From Lewinellaceae bacterium (lineage in GTDB: Bacteria > Bacteroidota > Bacteroidia > Chitinophagales > Saprospiraceae): DNA of 64,000 nt. A program made the position numbers and the translations under genes. The notes beneath the pieces were generated by a model. The model saw only the letters and a list, made by a program, of their open reading frames with translations. It searched no databases and was not told the origin of the DNA. Below, in pieces: positions 33,157 to 40,981 of this stretch (position 1 is the first letter of the stretch; each line of letters opens with the position of its first letter). The stretch spans positions 62,001-126,000 of the forward strand of contig JACJYO010000011.1 in assembly GCA_020636075.1 (NCBI GenBank). The letters run 5' to 3'.

Positions 33157-34677
33157 TCAATCCTTTAGGAACACATCGCCACTTTGGGGTCGACAGGTCA
33201 TATCCGAAAACAAGTGGCCTGTGAAAAATTGAAGGCGAATACCTATTGTCGGCGTGACTCGAGTCACGCCGACAATGCGCAGCCCCCCACTTCGGCAACA
33301 ACCGCACAATCCGCCCGGCCCTTCCAGCGCCACATAAATATACCCGTCCGGACCAACGCGCACATCGCGGACGCGGCTGTCCAGCTCTTCCAACATTTTT
33401 TCCTGATGAATAACCAGGTTGTCTTTCAACACCAGGCGCTCCAGGTAATGAAAGCGCAGGGAGCCGATGAGCAGGTTGTTTTTCCAGTTGGGATACTTGT
33501 CGCTGGTCAGGAAGGCCATACCGCAAGGAGCGATGGAGGGCACGTAATAAAACAGGGGTTGTTCCATGCCTTCCTGTTCGGTGAGGTCCGTAAAGATGGT
33601 GCCGTTGTAGTTGATGCCGTAGGAGATGACCGGCCAGCCGTAGTTGGCGCCTTTTTTTATGATATTGATCTCGTCGCCGCCGCGGGGTCCGTGTTCGTGC
33701 TCCCAAACAGCGCCCGTTTCGGGATGCAGCGCCAGGCCCTGCGGATTGCGGTGGCCGTAGCTGTAAATTGATTCCGCTACGTCGGGCTGCCCGACGAAGG
33801 GGTTGTCGGCGGGAATGCTGCCGTCGTCGTGCAGGCGGTGGATCTTGCCGTTGGTGTTGTCGAGTTTTTGCGGAAAGTCATCGCGCCGGCCCCGTTCGCC
33901 ATTGGAAAAGTACAGGTAGCCCTCCCGGTCGAAAACCATGCGGTTGCCGAAGTGGTGGTTGGTGCTCACGGCCGGGTAGCCGCGGTAAATTTCCTGGATA
34001 TCGACCAGCGCATTGTCACGGAGCCGGGCCCGGATGATGGCGGTATTACCATTTTTTGAATTCTCGGTGTCGATGTAACTGTAGGAAATGTACAGCCAGC
34101 CATTTTCGTCGTATTGCGGGTGCAGTTTCAAATCCATCAGCCCGCCCTGCCCGGCCGAACGCACCCGGGGGAGGCCTTTGATCGGGGTAAGGCCGGTTGT
34201 TTTGGAAAAGCGGGAAAGTGTCCCGTTTTTCTCCGCGATCAGCATGTCGCCGTCGGGCAGGAACTCCATGCCCCATGGGATTTCGAGGCCGTCGACTACT
34301 GTCTCCACGGTGTAGCCTTTGCCCGCCTCTTTTACCTCCGCGACGTAGTCGGCTTCGTAATCGTAATTTTTGATAAAAAGGCTCAGCTCATGGATTGTGT
34401 TCTCCGTCAATGAAACTTTAAATCCGGGCATGCCTTTGTCAGTATCGCCGTTTTTGATGGCGGCATCCAATTCGTCAAGCGTCCGGTTTGTGTTGCTTTT
34501 GAGCATTTTGAAATGTTGCAATTGCCGGCCATGGCAACCCGAGCAGTAATCCGCGTAAAGTTGAGGAATGTCGGCGTCGGCTTGTTTGGCGGCCTCGCCG
34601 GCAGGGCTGTTGTTGCAGGTGCCGAGCAGGAGGGTAATGGCGCAGGTGGTGCTGATTAGCAGGTTTTGTAATTTCAT
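33157..34677 (-). pseudogene. Cytochrome c / PQQ-dependent sugar dehydrogenase with disturbed C-terminus
   Basis: About 506 residues from the ATG at 34677. A lipoprotein-like signal (LISTTCAITLLLGTC) is followed by a cytochrome c domain (YCSGCH, ~45-49) and a six-bladed Gdh-like propeller (LEIPWGMEFLPDGDMLIAEK, LMDLKLHPQYDENGWLYISY, RDVRVGPDGYIYVALEGPG). It probably oxidises a sugar or polyol in the periplasm. After EGPG the frame reads GLCGCCRSGG into the palindrome at 33245. A one-base change near 33315-33320 would give the expected ending GRIVRLLPKWG. The gene therefore appears frameshifted at its 3' end. Confidence 0.82.
33245..33276. repeat. ATTGTCGGCGTGACTC palindrome, copy 2
   Basis: A perfect 32-base palindrome (ATTGTCGGCGTGACTC and its complement) lying inside or at the end of the PQQ dehydrogenase frame. 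The same sequence is at 35816-35847 and, with one changed centre, at 20636-20668. Confidence 0.9.
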
Positions 34678-35293
34678 GTTGATTGTGATGTGTATGGTTT
34701 GTGGGCCCCACCCCATCCCCTCCCCGGGGAGGGGGGCTTGCCCTCAAATAATTTCAGGATTCCGATTAGGGTATCAAATTGTGATGTGTGGTCAGGCTAT
34801 TTTCCAATAGGAAGGAAAGGACCTTGTCCGCAAAAATACTTTTGATTTCATTTATGTGATCATACGGTAGGCTGGGATCAGGCGCCTCTCCCTAGGGGGC
34901 TCCCGATTACCCACAAGTTGAATGATTTTATGGTGATACATTAAACTTGAATTGTAGTTTTTGATGGAACAAATCGCTCCGCCCTTGTCAACCCCACCCC
35001 CAACCCCTTCCGCCGCGGCGGAGCGGGGAGGCGCGACGTACACCGTAGATTACACTATACCTTTGAATTTGGGGTAAAAAAAAAGCGGTCGACGCTACGG
35101 CTCCCCTCACCCTTGGGGAGGGGTTGGGGGTGGGGTTGACACGGCGGAGTGAAATTTGTCTGCATCTGCTCGTCGATTTCGATCCTATTAAAAACATTTC
35201 AGCCAACTTGTGGGTAATCGGGAGCCACGCCATTGGCGTGGGAGGGGCCAGGGGAGGGGCCGACCCCGCAGTATCAAAAAAAAGCCGCCAACA
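34678..35293. other. Intergenic region with nested repeats
   Basis: About 616 bases between two minus-strand genes. It contains a GGGGAGGGG-rich stretch at 34712-34740, the nested inverted repeat at 34898-35226, and 35227-35290 (GCCATTGGCGTGGGAGG, similar to the palindrome centre at 40899). No convincing ORF is present on either strand. Confidence 0.6.
34898..35226. repeat. Nested inverted repeat (GGCTCCCGATTACCC outer, CCCCACCCCCAACCCC inner)
   Basis: The outer arms GGCTCCCGATTACCCACAAG... at 34898-34920 and the exact complement at 35204-35226 match over 23 bases. The inner arms TCAACCCCACCCCCAACCCC at 34988-35007 and complement at 35120-35139 match over 20 bases. The inner pair is the same family as 38272-38478 and 40899-40961, so one repeat appears to have inserted into another. 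Confidence 0.85.
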
Positions 35294-35788
35294 TCAAGCA
35301 TTTGAGCAGGTGAACAACTTTTCAAATTTCAAATTTTTCCTTTCAAATTTCAAATAGAGCGCTTTGTGAACATCCTTTTGATTTGAAATTGGACAAGGAA
35401 GGTCAAATTCTACGGTATGTCCGTCAGGGTCTTCGGTATAAATGGAGTGGAAATAGGTATGATCCTTAACAGTATAGTCCAGGCCAAGTTCAGCATACCG
35501 TTTTTTTGCTTTTTCAAAATTTGCCTTGGTGACATTGAACGCGAAGTGGTCGATTTTGACATTTTTTGACTGCGGGTCAACCAGACTGTCCTGCGTATTA
35601 GCCGGGAAAATCGCAATGCCGGTTTTCCCGGCAAGCATAAAAATCGGAAAAGGACCCCACTCGGGCACCTGCACTCTTTTTAGCCCCAATACGCTTTCGT
35701 ACCACTGCGCCGAAACGTCCAGGTCTTTTACGCGGATCGCTACGTGGTCCAGAAATTCAAGTTCTATGTTTTCTGCTTCGGGATGCAT
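35294..35788 (-). CDS. VOC (glyoxalase/dioxygenase-fold) protein with repeat-encoded tail
   Basis: 164 residues. The VOC fold is clear: LDHVAIRVKDLDVSAQWYES, GFPIFMLAG-like FPIFMLAGKTGIAIF, KIDHFAFNVTKANFEKAK and YTEDPDGHTVEFDL, with His, His and Glu as possible metal ligands. The natural end should be near EFDL. The last ~34 residues (from PCPISNQKDV) are translated from the TTTCAAAT repeat at 35309-35396, which supplies the stop codon. Function within VOC is unknown. Confidence 0.85.
   Translation of the reverse strand: MHPEAENIELEFLDHVAIRVKDLDVSAQWYESVLGLKRVQVPEWGPFPIFMLAGKTGIAIFPANTQDSLVDPQSKNVKIDHFAFNVTKANFEKAKKRYAELGLDYTVKDHTYFHSIYTEDPDGHTVEFDLPCPISNQKDVHKALYLKFERKNLKFEKLFTCSNA
35309..35396. 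repeat. TTTCAAAT-rich repeat forming the tail of the VOC gene
   Basis: CAACTTTTCAAATTTCAAAT on the left and ATTTGAAATTGGACAAGG on the right, with a middle (AATAGAGCGCTTTGTGAACA) identical to 38360-38380. It overlaps the 3' end of the VOC frame. Confidence 0.85.
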
Positions 35789-35815
35789 ATTTTATTGAAG
35801 TTTAGTGGTTGAACT

Positions 35816-35847
35816 ATTGTCGGCGTGACTCGAGTCACGCCGACAAT
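35816..35847. repeat. ATTGTCGGCGTGACTC palindrome, copy 3
   Basis: A perfect 32-base palindrome identical to 33245-33276, placed between the VOC gene start and the PL10-CE15 gene end. Confidence 0.9.
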
Positions 35848-35853
35848 ACGCTA

Positions 35854-35906
35854 CCGGAATCAAATTCGCGACTTCGCCGCAGGCGAATCGGCGTCATCCG
35901 CGTTCC
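35854..35906. repeat. GCCTTCGGCGAA-type dispersed repeat
   Basis: GGAATCAAATTCGCGACTTC, GCCGCAGGCGAATCGG and GTCATCCGCGTTCC: a diverged single copy of the repeat at 6004, 24210 and 39428. It follows the palindrome at 35816 directly. Confidence 0.75.
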
Positions 35907-35933
35907 AACACGGCGCGTCCGTTTTTTTCAACA

Positions 35934-38243
35934 TTATTCCCGGGGCGCCTGCCCGGTAAAATGCTGGTCCATGAAGGTGGTCATCACCTCATAATCTTCC
36001 GGCAGCACGGTGTGCCCGCCATCGTGCATATAAAATCCCATGTCATGGAGAATGCGGTTGCCTATCCCGGGGTCGTGCTCAGTGCCGACACCTGTGCGGC
36101 CATAGAGCGCAAAAACGGGTTGAGCGGCCTGTGCCGATACCCATTCCCCCCGGGCATCCGACCAGGTATCCGTAGAGCCGGTGATCTGCAACACCGGACG
36201 CGGTGCGATAAGCGCCAGCAGCATGTGGCCGTCGACAGGCAACTCCTGCGACTTGAAGGCGTATTCGGCATAGTTTGGTGCAAACCAATAATCGTAGCGA
36301 AAGGGATTGGTAAGGTCGGCAATGGTCTCGCCGTAATTGCGGCGACTGATCGCGGCCCCGCCTTCTCCCGAAAGCATCGGAATGGCCAGGGCGATACGCT
36401 GATCCCGGGCGGCTGCCCAAACCACTGTTTTCCCTAAACGGGAAACCCCCGACAGGGCAATCTGCGCGCCGTCAACAGCCGGGTCTTGTTGCAGGTAATC
36501 CACGATCCGGCTAAGTCCCCAGGACCATGCGCCAATGGAACCCCATTCATCGGGCGCCCGGTCATTGCTTTTTTTGAACATAGACCGAATACCATAGGTC
36601 CCGCCGTGGTCGAAGTCCGGTTCGATATCGCCGTAATACACCGTGGCCACACCATAGCCGTGCTTTATAAAATGCTCCGGATTGACGTCTTTCAGCAAAC
36701 GCGCCTCGCGGTCGGGTATGCGCATCTGAAGGCGTACATTCCAGGCTTCGCCTTCGTCGATCCCCGGCTCGTCGAACAGCAACACGTTTGGCGTAAAGCT
36801 GATGTGGAGCAGGGTAGGGACCGGCCCCGAGGCGTTTGCCGGCACGTTGATCAGCAGCCGGATGGGCGACACTTCAGGGTGATCGGGGAACAGGATGCGC
36901 ACCTGGGTCCGACGGGAGAGCCCACCCATTCCGGGTACGTTTTGCTCAATGACCTTGTATGAAATATTTACCGACGTTGCCGGAGTTTGGCCGTATTGGT
37001 ATTGCTCAAACAATTGCAGGACTTCCGGCCGGCGTTGTTTTTCCCATGCTGAAACCGATGTAACCGGAGTGCCGTCTTGCATGCGCAGCGGATCGGGCAG
37101 CGTATAGGCGCCAACCTGTTCTTCATCGGTGTTGGTGGGCGGGAGCCCGTCCCAGTTCCGTTCGTATTTCCAGGTTTTGTACCGCTCAAAAACACCTGTT
37201 CCGCCGGTGTTGTACCAGGCATAGCCGCGGCGGCGCTCCTGCTCGATTTCGGCAAGGCTGTGTTTGATGATGCCGTCGCGCCCGGCGAAGATTGGCGTGT
37301 TGGTTTCGATTTCATAATACCGCGCCCAAAGCGGCGGCGCGGAGGGATTGGGCTGCACGGATGCATCCTTGTCGGTGCGGACCAGTTCGAGGCCATTGAT
37401 CTGCACATCCCGGTACCACTGCACACCCGCTTCCACGGCTTGCTGGATTTCCGGCGACGGTTTGCGAATGCTCATCAAAAAATGCAGAACCGTTGCGCTC
37501 TCACCACCGCTGATCGCTGCGGGCTCAAAGGCGCGGGCCGGTTTAGGCTCCAGCGTTTCAGGGTCATATTGTTGCGCCCAGGCTGTGCGCTTGCCGTTGA
37601 CCTGGATCTGCGTTTTCAGTATAAAATCCAGGCCCTTTTCGGTGGCTGCCTGCACGCGTTTGCGATTCTCTGCGCCGATACATTCAAAGTCCGAGGCGCT
37701 CAAAACCTCCGTTAAAAACGTCATGAGGTCGGGAATCACATCGTCGTTGTAAGTGGCATAGTGCGAATAGCTGCTTTTGGGCTCCGGGTAGGTTTGCGGC
37801 CAGCCGCCGCCATCCATCTGGGCGTCGAGTATGAAATTCAGACCACCCAGTAGGGCGGTGCGGTATCGTTCGTCTTGCGTTGCCGCGAAACCGCGCGCCA
37901 GAAAACGCAGTTCATTGACGGTCGATTTTACCAGAGCGGCTTTCTTGCCCCAGGGCCCGATCCGGCTGGCATCGCCGGTGTACGGCTCCCGGACGGTGTT
38001 CATCAAGGGCCAGCCGGTGCCATTGTCTTGCCAGGAGAGTATGTTTTCCGCCATCTCCCGGCCTTCTTCAGAGCGGTACCAGGTATAGGGCTTTTTGCTG
38101 ATGTCTTGCTTCCACCACTGTAAATACAGGATGCCGGCTTTGGGATCTTTTTCTTGAGCGGGTGCCTGGCAGTTGGCGGTATACGCGGTGCCTGTGCTGA
38201 TGAACAGTGTGCAGAGGATTGCCTGGAAAGTGTGTTTTGTCAT
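35934..38243 (-). CDS. PL10 pectate lyase / CE15 glucuronoyl esterase fusion
   Basis: 769 residues with a signal peptide (ILCTLFISTGTAYTANC). Residues ~35-360 match the PL10 pectate lyase family (WQDNGTGWPLMN, LNFILDAQMDGGGWPQTYP, DVIPDLMTFLTEVL, RTAWAQQYDPETLEPKPARAFEPAAI split over several segments). From ~390 a CE15-like alpha/beta hydrolase follows, with GVSRLGKTVVWAA (nucleophile Ser near 602; usual family GCSRxGK), ALAIPMLSGEGGAA, and HDGGHTVLPED (catalytic His near 743). It would cleave polygalacturonan and hydrolyse uronic-acid esters. No SusCD-type partners adjoin it. Confidence 0.88.
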   Translation of the reverse strand: MTKHTFQAILCTLFISTGTAYTANCQAPAQEKDPKAGILYLQWWKQDISKKPYTWYRSEEGREMAENILSWQDNGTGWPLMNTVREPYTGDASRIGPWGKKAALVKSTVNELRFLARGFAATQDERYRTALLGGLNFILDAQMDGGGWPQTYPEPKSSYSHYATYNDDVIPDLMTFLTEVLSASDFECIGAENRKRVQAATEKGLDFILKTQIQVNGKRTAWAQQYDPETLEPKPARAFEPAAISGGESATVLHFLMSIRKPSPEIQQAVEAGVQWYRDVQINGLELVRTDKDASVQPNPSAPPLWARYYEIETNTPIFAGRDGIIKHSLAEIEQERRRGYAWYNTGGTGVFERYKTWKYERNWDGLPPTNTDEEQVGAYTLPDPLRMQDGTPVTSVSAWEKQRRPEVLQLFEQYQYGQTPATSVNISYKVIEQNVPGMGGLSRRTQVRILFPDHPEVSPIRLLINVPANASGPVPTLLHISFTPNVLLFDEPGIDEGEAWNVRLQMRIPDREARLLKDVNPEHFIKHGYGVATVYYGDIEPDFDHGGTYGIRSMFKKSNDRAPDEWGSIGAWSWGLSRIVDYLQQDPAVDGAQIALSGVSRLGKTVVWAAARDQRIALAIPMLSGEGGAAISRRNYGETIADLTNPFRYDYWFAPNYAEYAFKSQELPVDGHMLLALIAPRPVLQITGSTDTWSDARGEWVSAQAAQPVFALYGRTGVGTEHDPGIGNRILHDMGFYMHDGGHTVLPEDYEVMTTFMDQHFTGQAPRE

Positions 38244-38271
38244 TTTTTTTGAATTGTTTGTTATGCGTGGG

Positions 38272-38478
38272 CCCCACCCCCATCCCCCATAGCCATCAAC
38301 TTAAGGGTTAAGAGGGGGTGTACAACTTTTAAAATTTCAAATTTTTCCTTTCAAATTTCAAATAGAGCGCTTTGTGAACATCCTTTTTATTTGAAATTGG
38401 AAATTGGAAAAGAAAAATTGGAAAAGGGTTTAGCCCTCTGGTTCCTTAAGTTGATGGCTATGGGGGATGGGGGTGGGG
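38272..38478. repeat. CCCCACCCCCATCCCC inverted repeat with inserted TTTCAAAT element
   Basis: The arms at 38272-38305 and 38445-38478 match perfectly over 34 bases (CCCCACCCCCATCCCCCATA... and complement). The interior 38317-38430 is a TTTCAAAT element sharing AATAGAGCGCTTTGTGAACA with 35309-35396. The spacer between the esterase end at 38553 and the PL10-CE15 start at 38243 has no gene. Confidence 0.88.
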
Positions 38479-38552
38479 CTCACAATAACAAACCTAGCCA
38501 AAAAATCAGAACAGGCCAGATAGCCGCTACAATAAAATACCAGATTGTACAA

Positions 38553-39371
38553 TCAATACCGCGGCGGGTACAAACTCAAAAAAGCCGAATAAATGCTCCG
38601 GTGCAGGATAGTGGCGTGATCTTCTTCCGGCATCATTTTCAGAATAAGGCGCATCCCCGGCTTTTTTGCCTGCTGCACCAGCTTGGCGATCTTTTTAGCC
38701 ACCCGCCGCATGATCCTGGGTTCTTTTTTTCCTGCAGAAAAATACACATACAGGTTTGGGGGAAATTGCTTTTCGAGCCATTTCGGGGCGTCTTTCAACA
38801 GGCTTTCGTTGTCCCACCACAAACTCGGACTGACAATGAGGTAATGCGTAAACAGGGCAGGTTTTTTCAGCAGGATCTCGGTGGCCAGCAAGCCGCCCAG
38901 GGATTGACCGATCAGTATTTTTGTATCGGTGGTTTGGTACGTTGCCTCGATGTATGGTTGCAGCTCGGTTTCCAGAAATTGCATGAATGCCTCGGAATGT
39001 CCGGCTGTAGGGTATTTTTCCGTTAATTCCGGGAGGTCGGTGTGAAAAGAATAATCGCGTTGCCGGTCCACATTGGCGATGCCGACAACAATGCATTCGG
39101 GCATGGTGTACATCAAATTGAAAAACTGCACCAGCCCGACGATATGCAGAAAGTCTTCGTCCAGCGTGCCGTCCAGCAAATAAAGGACAGGGTAGGCTTT
39201 GTTTTTGTCGTACGCCTCGGGGAGGTAAATGTTCAGCGTGCGGTCTTCCTGCAAAACGGTGGATGATATGGTCAGCACTTCACCGATTTCCAGCGGACGG
39301 ATGCTGGTTGTTTGGGCCGTTGCCGAAATGGTAAGCGTTAGGAAAAAGAGGAGTCTGGATAAATGCTGCAT
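38553..39371 (-). CDS. Exported alpha/beta hydrolase (esterase D / enterochelin esterase-like)
   Basis: 272 residues with a signal peptide (LLFFLTLTISATAQ). The fold is that of putative esterases (AYPVLYLLDGTLDEDFLHI, CIVVGIANVDRQRDYSF), with the nucleophile elbow ILIGQSLGGLLATE and the late His in EEDHATILHRS. The 39 bases before the PL10-CE15 start region contain repeats only. It may act on acetyl or feruloyl groups of plant polysaccharides, which would suit its neighbour, but siderophore or other esters are equally possible. Confidence 0.88.
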   Translation of the reverse strand: MQHLSRLLFFLTLTISATAQTTSIRPLEIGEVLTISSTVLQEDRTLNIYLPEAYDKNKAYPVLYLLDGTLDEDFLHIVGLVQFFNLMYTMPECIVVGIANVDRQRDYSFHTDLPELTEKYPTAGHSEAFMQFLETELQPYIEATYQTTDTKILIGQSLGGLLATEILLKKPALFTHYLIVSPSLWWDNESLLKDAPKWLEKQFPPNLYVYFSAGKKEPRIMRRVAKKIAKLVQQAKKPGMRLILKMMPEEDHATILHRSIYSAFLSLYPPRY

Positions 39372-39427
39372 GGCTGGTAATTGTTTTAATTGCGGTGGTT
39401 AATCTTAATTTGCTTAGTCGCCTGATG

Positions 39428-39574
39428 CCAGAATTAAATCCGCGTTTCGCCGAAGGCGAATCTGTGTCATCAGCGTTCTTAAACTGCTCGCTCGGAAATG
39501 GGGTTCAACGTAGAAAAGTTGGAACCCGGATACCGCGGATTCGCCTTTGGCGAAACACAGATAAACGCGGATTT
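39428..39574. repeat. Inverted pair of GCCTTCGGCGAA repeats
   Basis: The left copy has GTTTCGCCGAAGGCGAATC and CATCAGCGTTC, the right copy GAACCCGGATACCGCGGATT and CGCCTTTGGCGAAAC. The same arrangement occurs at 24210-24330. Confidence 0.85.
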
Positions 39575-39709
39575 CATAACGGCATAGGGCAACTAGGGGT
39601 ATAAGGCTCAATGAACGGGCGCCAAAGTACTGCAATTCCAGCTATGCTCCGGTTCATCCGGAATTTGCCACGTTTCACTTTTTGGGCTACCTGTTTCAAG
39701 AACAAAAAA

Positions 39710-39740
39710 TTGGCCTGCGCAACTTCGGGTTGCACCTTTG
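39710..39740 (+). promoter_or_regulatory. Candidate promoter for the GRAS gene
   Basis: TTG at 39710-39712 and CACCTTTG at 39733-39740 are separated by 20 bases, close to the Bacteroidota TTTG / TAnnTTTG pattern with one change in the -7 element. The GRAS start at 39789 is 48 bases downstream. Confidence 0.35.
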
Positions 39741-39788
39741 TTCCATCAAACAGATCGTCAATAAGCATTTAAGCAAACGAACAACTCA

Positions 39789-40865
39789 ATGCAAACGAAC
39801 TTTCAACCCGATATTTACGAAACGCTCTGCCGGTGCATGCGACTTTACCCCAATCAGTTGGACAGCCAAATGAAAACTGAGATCGAAGCGTTCTTTGCCC
39901 ACTGTGCCGAAGGCATGGATACCGACTCCCAAAAACTGCTGGCCACTCTGCTCCTGAAGGCGCTGAACAAGCGGATCAACTCCGAATCCATCGGCCAGAA
40001 TATCTACCTGGGCAAGTACGAGGTTTCCCAGATCCAGCTGTTCAACATTCTCATTGAGAAATTTCCTTTTGTCAAGTACAGCCAGCAAATCGCAAACCAG
40101 GCTATCGTTGAGGCGATGCGCGAACAGGAGGAAGTAAACCTGGTGGATATCGGCATCGGGCAGGGCACGCAGATGTTGCACATTATCGAATTGGCGAAAA
40201 GCCTGCCCCGGCTCAAAAAATTGCACATCGTAGGTATCGAGCCCTTTGGCGATGCGCTGGCCCGGGCCGAAGCAACCATCCTGCAGCAAAACGAAAACAC
40301 GCCTTTCGAAGTCCGCTTCACCGGCATTTGTGATGCCGTGGAAAATGTTGATCTGACAGCTATCGACGGCTTGTCGGGCGCAGTTATCGTCAACGCGTCG
40401 CTGGCCCTGCACCATATCCAGTCGGAGCAATTGCGCCGCCAAACTATCGCCCGTGTCCGGGCCCTCAACCCCGAGGCTTTCGTGCTGATCGAGCCCAACG
40501 TCAACCACTACGAACCCGATTTTTATACCCGGTTTCAGAACTGCTACAAACACTTCTACAGCATTTTTCAGGTCATCGACCGGATTGAGCAGATCGACAA
40601 TACCGATAAAAACGCCCTGAAACTGTTCTTCGGCCGGGAGATTGAAGACATCATCGGCAAAGAAGAAAAAGACCGCTTCGAAAAGCACGAACCTGCTACC
40701 CACTGGATCGAACGGCTGCAGGAAAACCGCTTTGCCATCCGGAACGAGCTGCTGAAAACGCCGATCCGGGAAACCTGCGGTGTTGCCATCGAACACCGTC
40801 CGGAGGGCTTTCTGGGCTTTCGGTTTGAGGATGAGACGGTGCTGGCGGTGATGTATGCCAACTAG
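39789..40865 (+). CDS. Bacterial GRAS-domain protein (predicted SAM-dependent methylase)
   Basis: 358 residues, soluble. The order of conserved blocks follows the plant GRAS domain: VNLVDIGIGQGTQMLHII from ~116 (Rossmann SAM-binding-like, with DxGxGxG), LHIVGIEPFGDALARAEA, LALHHIQSEQL, PEAFVLIEPNVNHYEPDFY and FYTRFQNCYKHFYSIF, FFGREIEDIIGKEE, and GFLGFRFEDETVLAVMYAN. Plant GRAS proteins regulate transcription, while bacterial members are predicted small-molecule methylases. The intact glycine-rich motif favours SAM binding. The next gene on the same strand is a PLP aminotransferase 116 bases away, behind a 63-base perfect palindrome. Confidence 0.82.
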   Translation: MQTNFQPDIYETLCRCMRLYPNQLDSQMKTEIEAFFAHCAEGMDTDSQKLLATLLLKALNKRINSESIGQNIYLGKYEVSQIQLFNILIEKFPFVKYSQQIANQAIVEAMREQEEVNLVDIGIGQGTQMLHIIELAKSLPRLKKLHIVGIEPFGDALARAEATILQQNENTPFEVRFTGICDAVENVDLTAIDGLSGAVIVNASLALHHIQSEQLRRQTIARVRALNPEAFVLIEPNVNHYEPDFYTRFQNCYKHFYSIFQVIDRIEQIDNTDKNALKLFFGREIEDIIGKEEKDRFEKHEPATHWIERLQENRFAIRNELLKTPIRETCGVAIEHRPEGFLGFRFEDETVLAVMYAN

Positions 40866-40898
40866 CCCGGTTTATTTCAAATTTTCACCTATCCTCTA

Positions 40899-40961
40899 GT
40901 CAACCCCACCCCCATCCCCTCCCACGCCATTGGCGTGGGAGGGGATGGGGGTGGGGTTGAC
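40899..40961. repeat. 63-base perfect palindrome
   Basis: A 31-base perfect stem starting GTCAACCCCACCCCCATCCC around a single T. It lies between the GRAS gene and the aminotransferase. The family is that of 38272 and 34988. It would form a very stable hairpin in RNA and could reduce read-through between the two genes. Confidence 0.92.
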
Positions 40962-40981
40962 ACACAAAACGAACTAAAACC

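Larger units (their letters stand above)
39372..39788. other. Intergenic region with a paired repeat and a promoter candidate
   Basis: About 417 bases between the divergent esterase and GRAS genes. It contains the inverted pair of GCCTTCGGCGAA repeats (39428-39480 and 39522-39574), and a promoter-like pattern near 39710-39740. No ORF is supported. Confidence 0.55.

Noticed and set aside
33071..33706. A minus-strand frame overlapping the PQQ dehydrogenase
   Set aside because: It is the alternative frame of the same gene. Only its middle (RIVRLLPKWG) is meaningful, as evidence for a frameshift.
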